Source: an uncultured Acidimicrobiaceae bacterium (GTDB taxonomy: Bacteria > Actinomycetota > Acidimicrobiia > Spongiisociales > UBA5794). Taken from it: a stretch of 64,000 nucleotides of DNA. Location: positions 1 to 64,000 of the forward strand of contig CAMYIJ010000020.1 in the NCBI GenBank assembly GCA_947258375.1, given 5' to 3'. Positions within the stretch are counted from its first letter, which is position 1. Each line of letters begins with the position of its first letter. The notes under the pieces were generated by a model that did no database searches, was not told the origin of the DNA, and was given only the letters and a program-made list of their open reading frames with translations. Positions 8,366 to 15,651 of the stretch are shown here, one piece after another. The position numbers and the translations under genes were made by a program.

Positions 8366-8914
8366 ATGACCGACAGATTGGCCGAGACAATGCTGATGAA
8401 CACCGCGGCAAGCAGGGAGCAATTCACCGCGCTCGTCGGAGTGCTCCGTCAAGAGCAAGCCGCCCTGGACTGGCTCGCGTTCAAGATCTCCGAAGCCGAG
8501 CTCCTCACCGACTCGCGTGAAGGCAGGTTCCTTCCGATGATCGTCGACGAGGTCGACGAGATCGCAGACGAGCTGGGCACCATCGAAGTCGCCCGGGCCA
8601 TGGTCGTTGCCGAGCTATGCGACGCCCTAGGCAGGCCCGGCGAGGATGACATAACGTTGTCCGACCTGATTGCCCTCGCACCGCCCGAGATCGAATCCGC
8701 TCTCGCCGAACTGCGGACGGAATTGACAGAATTGACGGACCACCTAACGGCCACGGCCGCCAGGGGCACCGCCTCGGCGCAGATCCACAAGGCGACGATC
8801 ACGTCCGCACTCAACAACCTCGAGCCGGCCACCCACGGCAAGACGGGCTACGACCAGTGGGGTGCCCGATCCACCGTCGCGCCGAACGCGACCCGGATCA
8901 ACGAAGTCCTCTAG
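8366..8914 (+). CDS. FlgN-like flagellar chaperone, paralogue of the second flgN-like gene
   Basis: A 182-residue helical protein with no membrane segments. It aligns by eye with the gene at 11931-12434: both have an E..L..L.FK pattern (ALDWLAFKISEAELL against LLEFLLFKLVSANLV), a RF..... VDEV/AEVE helix, a PPEIE/APEEL segment and end in a short ATRINEVL / SSINRII tail. FlgN proteins keep hook-associated proteins FlgK and FlgL unfolded for export. The frame is open to GTG 8333, which has GGAG nine bases upstream, but that codon falls inside the predicted -10 element, so ATG 8366 is preferred. It stands alone between divergent and convergent operons. It could serve another late substrate such as flagellin or the cap protein. 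Confidence 0.6.
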   Translation: MTDRLAETMLMNTAASREQFTALVGVLRQEQAALDWLAFKISEAELLTDSREGRFLPMIVDEVDEIADELGTIEVARAMVVAELCDALGRPGEDDITLSDLIALAPPEIESALAELRTELTELTDHLTATAARGTASAQIHKATITSALNNLEPATHGKTGYDQWGARSTVAPNATRINEVL

Positions 8915-8941
8915 GAGCTTGATCCTTGGGGAACCCGGCCG

Positions 8942-9184
8942 CTACGGCTGCTTGGGCTCTTCGGCTTTGGTATCCGACAACGCTTCTCTGGCCTTCTGAG
9001 AACTCGCCACCGCAGCGATGTTCTCCTGGCGCACCTGTTCGTAGACCTCTTCGCGATGCACCTGGACCTCGCGGGGAGCGTCGATTCCGATGCGCACCTG
9101 GCCGCCCTTGATCTCAATGACCGTGATGATTATGTCATGACCAACGACGATCGACTCGCCGGGACGTCGGGTGAGAACCAGCAT
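8942..9184 (-). CDS. csrA: Carbon storage regulator CsrA, RNA-binding translational repressor
   Basis: An 80-residue CsrA: starts MLVLTRRPGESIVVG, followed by ITVIEIKGGQVRIGIDAP and the typical REVQVHREEVYEQV helix. The five beta strands and the RNA-contacting N-terminal and VHR residues are present; the C-terminal 20 residues are a charged extension. In flagellated Gram-positive bacteria CsrA represses flagellin translation and is held inactive by FliW. Here the start codon overlaps the fliW stop (TGATG), so the two are made together. Confidence 0.96.
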   Translation of the reverse strand: MLVLTRRPGESIVVGHDIIITVIEIKGGQVRIGIDAPREVQVHREEVYEQVRQENIAAVASSQKAREALSDTKAEEPKQP

Positions 9185-9600
9185 CAGCCGCTCACCAGAT
9201 CGATGGGCGCTCGTACCGAGTATTCGGAGCCGGTCAAGACAACTTGGCGGCCTCTACGAGTGCGCGAGTTCACGACAAACGGCCCCAGGAGGTTGAGAGA
9301 CGCCTGCCGGGTGTCGGAATCGAATGAAACCGGGACGAAGACAATCGCGTCGCTCGCCGATTCGAGCTGGAGTTCCTGTTCCTCGGCGTCGCTGAGAACC
9401 GGGGCGTAGTCCGGGAAGAACAGCCACGGCACACAGACAATCATCGAGATACTGGGGTCATCGAGGCTCTGCAACTGCTGGAATGCGCCGTTCTCACGCA
9501 GCTCGACGACAACGAATCGTTCCAGGTCGGGAAAGCCGGGCAAGCCGTCCGTGAAATGAACAACCTTCTCCTCGAGATTGTCGTCGATTGGTTGGCTCAT
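9184..9600 (-). CDS. fliW: Flagellar assembly factor FliW, CsrA antagonist
   Basis: A 138-residue FliW. It shows the family pattern FTDGLPGFPDLERFVVVEL near the N-terminus, followed by the short SMIVCVPWLFFPDYAPVL region and VFVPVSFD plus LNLLGPFVVNS. FliW binds flagellin or CsrA and couples flagellin level to CsrA activity. The frame stays open upstream, overlapping flgL, but ATG 9600 places the conserved domain correctly and leaves an 85-bp gap to flgL. It ends in a one-base overlap with csrA. Confidence 0.95.
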   Translation of the reverse strand: MSQPIDDNLEEKVVHFTDGLPGFPDLERFVVVELRENGAFQQLQSLDDPSISMIVCVPWLFFPDYAPVLSDAEEQELQLESASDAIVFVPVSFDSDTRQASLNLLGPFVVNSRTRRGRQVVLTGSEYSVRAPIDLVSG

Positions 9601-9685
9601 TGGGGCGGCTCCGTCAGTGCCTGCGGCCGGCGGGGAAGTCACTAGTGGACAGGTTAACCCTGGATACGGCGTCTGATCGTGCATC

Positions 9686-10570
9686 TCATCGCAAGAAGTC
9701 GAGCAGAGAGGTCTGCGCGCTCCTGGCGAAGGCGCCGAGGGCCGCGGTGTAGGCGGTTTCCTGCAACTGCATCTCGACGACTGCCTCCGCCAAATCAACA
9801 TCCTCGACCGCGCTGAGCTGGGCTTTCAGGGCTGCGATGTCCTCACCGATGCGGAGCTTGGCGCCCTCGATGCGTGAGCCGACTGCGCCGAGGCCCGTCA
9901 GCGTTGTCAGCGTGGTGTCCAGCGAGCTTTGCAGCTCGCCGATGCCCGTGTCGATGCCTGCCTGATCGTTCGCCAGCAGGGCCGCTTCGAGATCATCAAA
10001 AACGGTGAACACATCTTTGGCCCCCGCGAAGCCAAACGCGTCGTATGCCGTGACGTTGACGGAGACGACCTCAGAATCGCTGATACGACGATTGATCTGG
10101 CCGGCATCTCCCTGGTACGTCCACGTACCGGCAACCTTGGCGACGGCATCGCCCGCGTCGAAGCCGGAGAAGACCCCGCGACCCTGGTGGTGAGAGTTGG
10201 CGAGTCCGACGATCGTGTCGCGCAGCTGGCCGATCTCCGCTGCGATCGCGGCTCGCTCGTCTGCGTTCGTGAAGCTGGCCCCGCGGACCGCCAACTCCTT
10301 GGCCCGCTGCAGCTGCTGCACCGTCGCCTGAAGCTTGGAATCGGCAAGGTTGACCCACAGCTCGCCATCGTCGGCATTGCGCAGCGCCTGTTCGCTCGTG
10401 CGTTGCGCTGCCCGTAGCTCGAGCGCCTTCGCCATCGCAGTCGGATCGTCCGAGGGGCGTTGAATTCGCTTCCCTGATGAAACCCTGTCCTGGGCATTGG
10501 TGAATTCGGCGAGACTGCCGGTGATGCGAGACAGAGCTGCGTGGTGCGATCCGAGGTGGGTGACTCTCAT
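9686..10570 (-). CDS. flgL: Flagellar hook-associated protein 3, FlgL
   Basis: FlgL forms the second hook-filament junction layer. The N-terminal flagellin-like helix (SLAEFTNAQDRVSSGKRI, then PSDDPTAMAKALELR) and the C-terminal helix (LAEAVVEMQLQETAYTAAL, ending SLLDFLR) pair as in flagellins. With 294 residues it has the usual compact central domain. Its ATG overlaps the flgK stop (ATGA), so it follows flgK in one operon. Confidence 0.95.
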   Translation of the reverse strand: MRVTHLGSHHAALSRITGSLAEFTNAQDRVSSGKRIQRPSDDPTAMAKALELRAAQRTSEQALRNADDGELWVNLADSKLQATVQQLQRAKELAVRGASFTNADERAAIAAEIGQLRDTIVGLANSHHQGRGVFSGFDAGDAVAKVAGTWTYQGDAGQINRRISDSEVVSVNVTAYDAFGFAGAKDVFTVFDDLEAALLANDQAGIDTGIGELQSSLDTTLTTLTGLGAVGSRIEGAKLRIGEDIAALKAQLSAVEDVDLAEAVVEMQLQETAYTAALGAFARSAQTSLLDFLR

Positions 10571-11931
10571 CGTCCGACCACCCCGGTGCGATTGATGAGG
10601 GTGTCGAGGGTCTGGTCGACCGCAGTCATCACCCTGGAAGCGGCCTCATAGGCCCGCTGGTACGTCATGAGGCTCACCATCTCTTCGTCGAGCGCGACCC
10701 CGTGCATCTGCGTTCTGGCATTCTGGGCGGACTGGGAGATGGCTGATTGGGAAGCCGCCTCGGCGAACGCACCGGCGGCCGCCCCGCCGACGGCACCGAC
10801 GATGCCTCGCATTGCCGAGTTGAGCGTCTCGCTACCGCCTGAAGCAGAAAGGCTGGACCGAATGTTGGCGAGCGCCTCAGCGTTTAGTCCATCGAACTCC
10901 GCAACCGGCGGCCCGCCGGCGGCAACGGCGAGGTCGGCCGGTGCCGAGATGGCCACGTCGAGGGTGAGAGCCGCCGAACCGGGGCTATAGGTGAGCAAGG
11001 CACCACCGGGAGCTCCGGCCGCTGTGAATCCGGCTGCATGCTGGGCATTGAGGGCGCCGGCGAGGTCTTCGGCGAAGGCATCGAGGCTCGCTTGGTAGGA
11101 GGGCAGGGCCGACGCCAGGAAGCCCTGGTAGGCGCCGAGGGACCCGCCTGCGTTCACGGCTACGCCGGTGGAGTGGAGAACCTGGTTGGTAGCCGGGTCG
11201 AAGGACAGCTGGCTTGCCATGGCATCGTGGACCAGCGCGAGACCGTCGATGCTGACGCGGGCCGCGCCCTTCTCGGTGATGGTCACCCGGACCCCGGCCA
11301 GCTGCGATAGCTCGTCGACAGCAATGTCCCGCTTGTCAAGGAGATCGTTCGGCGTGAACCCGGTGCTCCCTGCCTCGAGGATCTCCTGGTTGAGGGCGGC
11401 GACGTCGCGAATGAGCTTGTTGGTGTCTCCGATCGCGGCCGTGAGGTCTCCCGCAGCCGAAGCACCGGCAGCCTGCCATCCCTCGGCCACGTCGCGTACT
11501 CGAGCCGCGACACCCTGGAGATGGCCCAGGACGTCGTAGCGGGCGGCCGTGGACGGCGGGTTCAGTGAGAGCTCCTCGAATGAGGACCACAGGCCGCCGA
11601 GAGCGTTGGTGATTCCGGCGTCCGGCTCAGCGAGGGCCGACTCGACACCAAGGAGTAGCTCGCCGAGCGTGTTGAAACGGCTCTCCCCACCCATAGCGCC
11701 ACGGGCCCGGGTGTCGAGCATGACGTCACGGCTGCGCGTTATATCGACGATGTCGACCCCGGCACCCACCGGGCCGAACGGCCGATGGGAAGGAAGCCGC
11801 GAGGCTTGATCGACACGCTGGCGGGTATAGCCGGGAGTGGCGGCGTTGGCCACGTTGTGCGAGGCGGTGTCCATCCCCGCCTGAGCCGCTTGCAGGCCGC
11901 TGAGTGCCGTGTAGAGGCTGATGAATCCCAT
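10567..11931 (-). CDS. flgK: Flagellar hook-associated protein 1, FlgK
   Basis: FlgK is the first hook-filament junction protein. The N-terminus has SLYTALSGLQAAQAGMDTAS followed by HNVANAATPGYTRQRV, the axial-protein signature, and the C-terminus has VALDEEMVSLMTYQRAYEAA and ends DTLINRTGVVGR. At 454 residues it has a moderate central domain. It sits between the flgN-like gene and flgL with single-codon overlaps on both sides. Confidence 0.96.
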   Translation of the reverse strand: MGFISLYTALSGLQAAQAGMDTASHNVANAATPGYTRQRVDQASRLPSHRPFGPVGAGVDIVDITRSRDVMLDTRARGAMGGESRFNTLGELLLGVESALAEPDAGITNALGGLWSSFEELSLNPPSTAARYDVLGHLQGVAARVRDVAEGWQAAGASAAGDLTAAIGDTNKLIRDVAALNQEILEAGSTGFTPNDLLDKRDIAVDELSQLAGVRVTITEKGAARVSIDGLALVHDAMASQLSFDPATNQVLHSTGVAVNAGGSLGAYQGFLASALPSYQASLDAFAEDLAGALNAQHAAGFTAAGAPGGALLTYSPGSAALTLDVAISAPADLAVAAGGPPVAEFDGLNAEALANIRSSLSASGGSETLNSAMRGIVGAVGGAAAGAFAEAASQSAISQSAQNARTQMHGVALDEEMVSLMTYQRAYEAASRVMTAVDQTLDTLINRTGVVGR

Positions 11932-12434
11932 CAGATGATCCGATTGATGCTGGACGGCTGGTCGGCATTCTCGAGGCGGCGGCGCCCGGCAGCGTCGTAG
12001 GTGCCGCTCTCGGTCAATCCGAATGAGGTGCGAATCTCGTCGAGACTCACGGTCGCCAGACGCCGGTTTTCTCGGGTGAGCGACTCGATCTCAGCCACGA
12101 GCGCCATAAAGCCCACATGATGGTCGGCAAAGTCGGGGCGCAGTTCCTCGGGAGCACGGTCGGCGATGTAGTCAAGGGAAAGCAACGCCGGATCGACGCC
12201 CCAATCCGACGCGATGCTTTGGATGACATCGCCCCGGTCGGTTTCGGCTCGCCGCACCTCGGCAACCACCCGTTCCACCTCGGCGATCGCCGGGCCCACG
12301 AAGCGCCGGTCGTTCGCCGTGAGCACAAGGTTCGCCGACACCAGCTTGAACAGCAGGAACTCGAGCAGGCGCCGCTCAAACCAGAGCATGTCCGCCAGAC
12401 GAGCCAGATGTGGAGATGTGGGCATAGCTTCCAT
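11931..12434 (-). CDS. FlgN-like chaperone for FlgK/FlgL
   Basis: A 167-residue helical protein directly upstream of flgK and overlapping its start, the usual place for flgN. It is similar to the protein at 8366-8914 through most of its length (see that entry). The open frame extends to GTG 12458, but this lies inside the predicted promoter (12469-12443). With transcription starting near 12436 the mRNA would be almost leaderless at ATG 12434, or carry a short leader to ATG 12425, which is preceded by GGAAG. FlgN identity rests on position and helical pattern; sequence conservation in this family is low. Confidence 0.7.
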   Translation of the reverse strand: MEAMPTSPHLARLADMLWFERRLLEFLLFKLVSANLVLTANDRRFVGPAIAEVERVVAEVRRAETDRGDVIQSIASDWGVDPALLSLDYIADRAPEELRPDFADHHVGFMALVAEIESLTRENRRLATVSLDEIRTSFGLTESGTYDAAGRRRLENADQPSSINRII

Positions 12435-12442
12435 CAGGCTCC

Positions 12443-12469
12443 CTGTCGGCCGGGCCACGCCACCTATTA
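12443..12469 (-). promoter_or_regulatory. Candidate sigma-28 promoter of the flgN-flgK-flgL-fliW-csrA operon
   Basis: On the minus strand TAATAGGT (12469-12462), 11-bp spacer, GCCGACAG (12450-12443). The -35 starts TAA like the classical sigma-28 element. It would drive the whole hook-associated protein operon as a late class of flagellar genes. Confidence 0.5.
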
Positions 12470-12501
12470 GCGCTTTCTATATACCTAAAAGGGCCGCCTC
12501 C

Positions 12502-12528
12502 TAAAGTTGCAGAGGCACCTGCCGACAC
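12502..12528 (+). promoter_or_regulatory. Sigma-28 promoter upstream of the GGDEF-like gene
   Basis: TAAAGTTG at 12502-12509, 11-bp spacer, GCCGACAC at 12521-12528. It matches the classical TAAAGTTT-N11-GCCGATAA in seven of eight -35 bases and five to six of eight -10 bases, with exact spacing. It is the best match in the window and anchors the weaker ones. Confidence 0.7.
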
Positions 12529-12618
12529 CTTTTGGGAACGATCACAACAGCGGGTCGGTGGAGGGGACGCGCCAGAAACACGGGTATGAACCAGACGACG
12601 GGAAACGGAGCGAGCGGG

Positions 12619-13263
12619 ATGGAATCCGAAGGCGATCCAAAAACGCTGCCCGACGCCCTGCGCCGCATCCGTGAACTGGAGGAACAGCTCGACAAAGCGA
12701 TCTTCGATGCGGGCAACCTGCGGCTGCAGATGGACATGTTCTCCGTAACAGACACGCTGACAGGGTTGCGAAACATGAATGGCGTCATCACCGCCCTCGA
12801 ACGCGCCGCCGTGCGATCCCGCCGCTCCGGAGAGGGATTCGCTCTGATGGCAGTCGACATCCCGGCCCTGCGCCAGATCCAAGCCGAATACGGGCGCCCC
12901 GGTTTCGACGACGCCATCCGGCACGCCGGAGCGTTGATCTCGGCCTGCCTGCGCCGCCTCGACACCGTCGGCCGCATGGACGACGAGGGGTTCCATGTCG
13001 TGCTTCCGATGCTCGACGCTGCCGGTGTGGAGCCGGTCGTGGAGCGGATGGGCGGGCTGCTCGGCCGTATGCCACTGGACTTCGAGGGGAACGAGATCAC
13101 TCTCAAACCGGCCTTCACCGTGATTCTCAGCAATCCCCACGGCACCAACGATGTGCAACGTCTCGTCCGCGAGCTGGCGACCGCCAGAGACCGCCAGCCG
13201 ACCGGAGGGCCGCTGGTAATCCGCTCCAAGGCCATGGTGGAAGAGCCCCACGCCACGGAGTGA
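12619..13263 (+). CDS. Degenerate GGDEF-domain protein
   Basis: A coiled helix (PDALRRIRELEEQLDKA) leads into a GGDEF-type domain with the conserved TDTLTGLRN entry motif and VGRMDDEGFHVVLP, where the signature GGDEF is replaced by MDDEG. Diguanylate cyclase activity is therefore unlikely; a regulatory or substrate-sensing role is possible. The gene is soluble and has no membrane segments. ATG 12619 has GGAG eight bases upstream; ATG 12586 is an in-frame alternative without a good ribosome site. A sigma-28-type promoter lies at 12502-12528, tying it to flagellar expression. Confidence 0.8.
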   Translation: MESEGDPKTLPDALRRIRELEEQLDKAIFDAGNLRLQMDMFSVTDTLTGLRNMNGVITALERAAVRSRRSGEGFALMAVDIPALRQIQAEYGRPGFDDAIRHAGALISACLRRLDTVGRMDDEGFHVVLPMLDAAGVEPVVERMGGLLGRMPLDFEGNEITLKPAFTVILSNPHGTNDVQRLVRELATARDRQPTGGPLVIRSKAMVEEPHATE

Positions 13264-13306
13264 ACCTCCCGGCGCGGACTGGGCGAATCAGCTATCCCGC
13301 GATCGC

Positions 13307-13333
13307 TTAACTGCCGCCGCGGCCTGCCGACGA
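13307..13333 (+). promoter_or_regulatory. Candidate sigma-28 promoter upstream of flgE
   Basis: TTAACTGC at 13307-13314, 11-bp spacer, GCCGACGA at 13326-13333. It would give a 5' leader of about 140 bases to the flgE start; nothing else is recognised in the 215-bp gap between the GGDEF-like gene and flgE. Confidence 0.4.
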
Positions 13334-13478
13334 GGACCCCGATGGCGTCACTGCCCGAACGAGGCGGTGCAGCGGGAACCGGCCGCTGAAGCTCATTACG
13401 AGTACAGGCGGCACCCCATGGAGGGGGATGCTCAGACATCTACGGATGGAGCAGCCCACCTAAGGGGTGTGTAGAACG

Positions 13479-14705
13479 ATGATGCGCTCAATGTTTGCCG
13501 GAGTCTCCGGCCTTCGTTCCCATCAGACGATGATGGACGTCGTAGGTAACAACATCGCCAACGTAAACACGGCCGGGTACAAGAGTGCCCAGGTCACTTT
13601 CGAAGAAACTCTTGCCCAGACCTTGCAGGGCCCGGCCGGCGCCGGCACCTCGCGAGGCGGCACCAACCCACTCCAGATCGGGCTCGGGGTCAAGGTAGCC
13701 TCGATCGACGGAGTGTTCACCCAAGGGGCCACTCAGGTCACGGGACGCCCGACCGACCTCGCCATCAGCGGCGAGGGCTTCTTCATGCTCGAGTTGGAGG
13801 GCGAACGCGTGTATACCCGCGCCGGTTCCTTCCGCTGGGATGAGTCGGGGAACCTCGTCGCCCCGGGTGGTTACCTCGTTCAAGGCTGGACCGCGGATGA
13901 CCAGGGCAATATCGCCACCCAAACCGCCGTGTCGCAGATCAACCTCCCACTGTCCCAGGTCATCGAGCCGGTCGAGACCTCGGTCGTGAACGTCGGGGGC
14001 AACCTCAGCGCCGACACTCTGGTCGGTGGGGGCCACACCACGTCGATCGTCACCTATGACTCGCTGGGCGATTCGCACGAATTGCTCATCACCTTCGACA
14101 AGACGGGCGCCAACAGCTGGGGCGTTTCGGCCGAGATGGACGGCAACGCCCTCACTCTCAGCACAACGACCGCCCTCTTCGATACCAACGGCAACCTGAC
14201 GTCCCCGAGCACGATAAGTCTCAGCGGCTACACGCCGGCGGGCGCCGACCCGATCGCGATCGATATCGACCTAGCCGGCGGGGCGCCGATCGTGCAGTTC
14301 GGTGGCGGCTCAACGGCCGAAAGCTTCGATCAGGACGGCAATGCGATCGGGTTCCTGAGCAACTTCTCAATCGCCGAAAACGGCACGATCAGTGGCCAGT
14401 TCTCCAACGGTGAGACAAAGGTGCTCGCCATGGTGGCAACGGCAACATTCAACAACCCGTCCGGATTGATCCGCAACGGCAAGACCCACTTCCAGTCGTC
14501 GACCAACTCCGGGGCGGCCCTGATCGGCGAACCGGGAAGCGGCAACCGCGGCCTCGTGGCCGGAGGCGCCCTCGAGATGTCGAATGTGGACCTGGCGCAG
14601 GAGTTCACCAACCTGATCATCGCCCAGCGTGGCTTCCAGGCCAACAGCCGGGTCATCACCGCCTCCGATGAGGTGCTGAGCGATCTCGTGAACCTCAAGC
14701 GATAG
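13479..14705 (+). CDS. flgE: Flagellar hook protein FlgE
   Basis: FlgE polymerises into the flagellar hook. The N-terminus has SMFAGVSGLRSHQTMMDVV followed by GNNIANVNTAGYKS, and an FlgE-type central part with VYTRAGSFRWDESGNLVAP (GAFxxDxxG-like) and GGYLVQGW. The C-terminus has GALEMSNVDLAQEFTNLI, then QRGFQANSRVITASDEVL as in hook and rod proteins. At 408 residues it is of normal size. Upstream GTG 13467 is in frame, but ATG 13479 with AAGGGG upstream gives the family start MMRSMFAGVSG. A strong hairpin follows the stop. Confidence 0.95.
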   Translation: MMRSMFAGVSGLRSHQTMMDVVGNNIANVNTAGYKSAQVTFEETLAQTLQGPAGAGTSRGGTNPLQIGLGVKVASIDGVFTQGATQVTGRPTDLAISGEGFFMLELEGERVYTRAGSFRWDESGNLVAPGGYLVQGWTADDQGNIATQTAVSQINLPLSQVIEPVETSVVNVGGNLSADTLVGGGHTTSIVTYDSLGDSHELLITFDKTGANSWGVSAEMDGNALTLSTTTALFDTNGNLTSPSTISLSGYTPAGADPIAIDIDLAGGAPIVQFGGGSTAESFDQDGNAIGFLSNFSIAENGTISGQFSNGETKVLAMVATATFNNPSGLIRNGKTHFQSSTNSGAALIGEPGSGNRGLVAGGALEMSNVDLAQEFTNLIIAQRGFQANSRVITASDEVLSDLVNLKR

Positions 14706-14725
14706 TCGATAGGCAGTAGCCGAAC

Positions 14726-14752
14726 CGGGGGATGGGTGTGGCCCATCCCCCG
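14726..14752 (+). terminator. Hairpin after flgE, probable terminator
   Basis: GGGGGATGGG at 14727-14736 pairs perfectly with CCCATCCCCC at 14742-14751 over a five-base loop; the flanking C14726/G14752 also pair, giving an 11-bp stem. It lies 21 bp after the flgE stop. There is no T run, as is common for high-GC actinobacterial terminators. Confidence 0.75.
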
Positions 14753-14786
14753 TTCACCAGACCGGCGGGCGACGCCTGGGAAGACC

Positions 14787-14813
14787 TTACGCGCGCCGGC
14801 AGGCTGCCGACAG
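14787..14813 (+). promoter_or_regulatory. Candidate sigma-28 promoter upstream of flbD
   Basis: TTACGCGC at 14787-14794, 11-bp spacer, GCCGACAG at 14806-14813, between the flgE terminator hairpin and the flbD start. It shows the same TTA/N16/GCCGACAG layout as other units of this locus. Confidence 0.5.
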
Positions 14814-14859
14814 GGTTCCCACGGTGCCTCGAACGCCGCCGATAGGAGCCAGCGACACA

Positions 14860-15069
14860 ATGATCGTGCTACATCGACTCAAGGGGGAGGATTTCTTCCT
14901 GAACGCCGACCTGGTCGAGTCGGTAGAGGAAATGCCGGACACAGTGGTCACGCTTGTCGACGGCCGCCGCATCGTCGTCTCGGACACGGCAGACGTCATT
15001 GCCCAGCGGATCGTTGAGTACCGGGCCTCGATCCTGGTGAGCGCCTCCCAGATGCGGGCCAGCGTCTAA
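14860..15069 (+). CDS. flbD: FlbD-family small flagellar protein
   Basis: A 69-residue protein with the family pattern MIVLHRLKGEDFFLNADLVE, a central EEMPDTVVTLVDGRRIVV and a C-terminal helix AQRIVEYRASIL. This is the short FlbD/SwrD family found next to flgE and motA in Gram-positive flagellar operons, linked to motor torque in Bacillus (SwrD). The longer frame from 14824 is less likely; ATG 14860 has GGAG upstream and starts at the conserved MI.LHRL. Confidence 0.9.
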   Translation: MIVLHRLKGEDFFLNADLVESVEEMPDTVVTLVDGRRIVVSDTADVIAQRIVEYRASILVSASQMRASV

Positions 15070-15075
15070 GTTCCT

Positions 15076-15651
15076 CTAGGAGCCGGCAAGCACCGCATCA
15101 ACGGCCGCGTCCGCCGTCTCCATCAACCGCTCCCGGCTCCACTCCTGTGGTGTCTCGACGATCGACACGAACGCACCCTGCGCTACCAGCACCAGCATGT
15201 CGGCCGCGGCAGTCGCCTGCGGGTGGCCACACTGGTCGACCAGCTTGGAGAACAACTCGCGCATCGCCGCCGTCGAGTCGACCAGGTGCCGATCCACTTT
15301 GGCGTCCCGGTCCGGGACGGCCAATACCGCGATCCAGAACTGGAACCGCAGCAGCTCGTCCGCATCCCAATCCACGGCGACCCGCATCGCCCGGCGCAGT
15401 GCATCTCGGGCGCTGTCTCCGGCGACCGCGGCCTGCAGTTCGTCGAGCCACGCCGACTCGATCTGTTGCAGTGCGTTCACAAGCAAGGCCGTGCGGGTCG
15501 GCAGGTAGTTGGTGATGACCGTCGTCGATGCGCCAAGTTCGGCGGCCACCGACCGGATGGTCACCGCCTGCAGGCCTTCACGCGCCGCGACGCGCACGGT
15601 TGCGTCCGCGATGGCAGCGCGGCGCTCTGCCGAGTCGACCTGGATCGGCAC
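15076..15651 (-). CDS. TetR/AcrR-family transcriptional regulator
   Basis: A 191-residue regulator. The N-terminal helix-turn-helix reads RRAAIADATVRVAAREG, then VTIRSVAAELGASTTVITNY. The C-terminal ligand domain is typical in length. GTG 15651 overlaps the stop of the aminotransferase gene (TAGTG), so regulator and enzyme are translated together. It probably controls the divergent oxidoreductase and aldehyde dehydrogenase promoters in the 59-bp region near 18387-18445; this is inferred from layout. Confidence 0.9.
   Translation of the reverse strand: MPIQVDSAERRAAIADATVRVAAREGLQAVTIRSVAAELGASTTVITNYLPTRTALLVNALQQIESAWLDELQAAVAGDSARDALRRAMRVAVDWDADELLRFQFWIAVLAVPDRDAKVDRHLVDSTAAMRELFSKLVDQCGHPQATAAADMLVLVAQGAFVSIVETPQEWSRERLMETADAAVDAVLAGS

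Noticed and set aside
12532..12618. Longer N-terminus of the GGDEF-like protein
   Set aside because: The ATG at 12532 would lie at or before the expected transcription start, and its residues have no conserved content.
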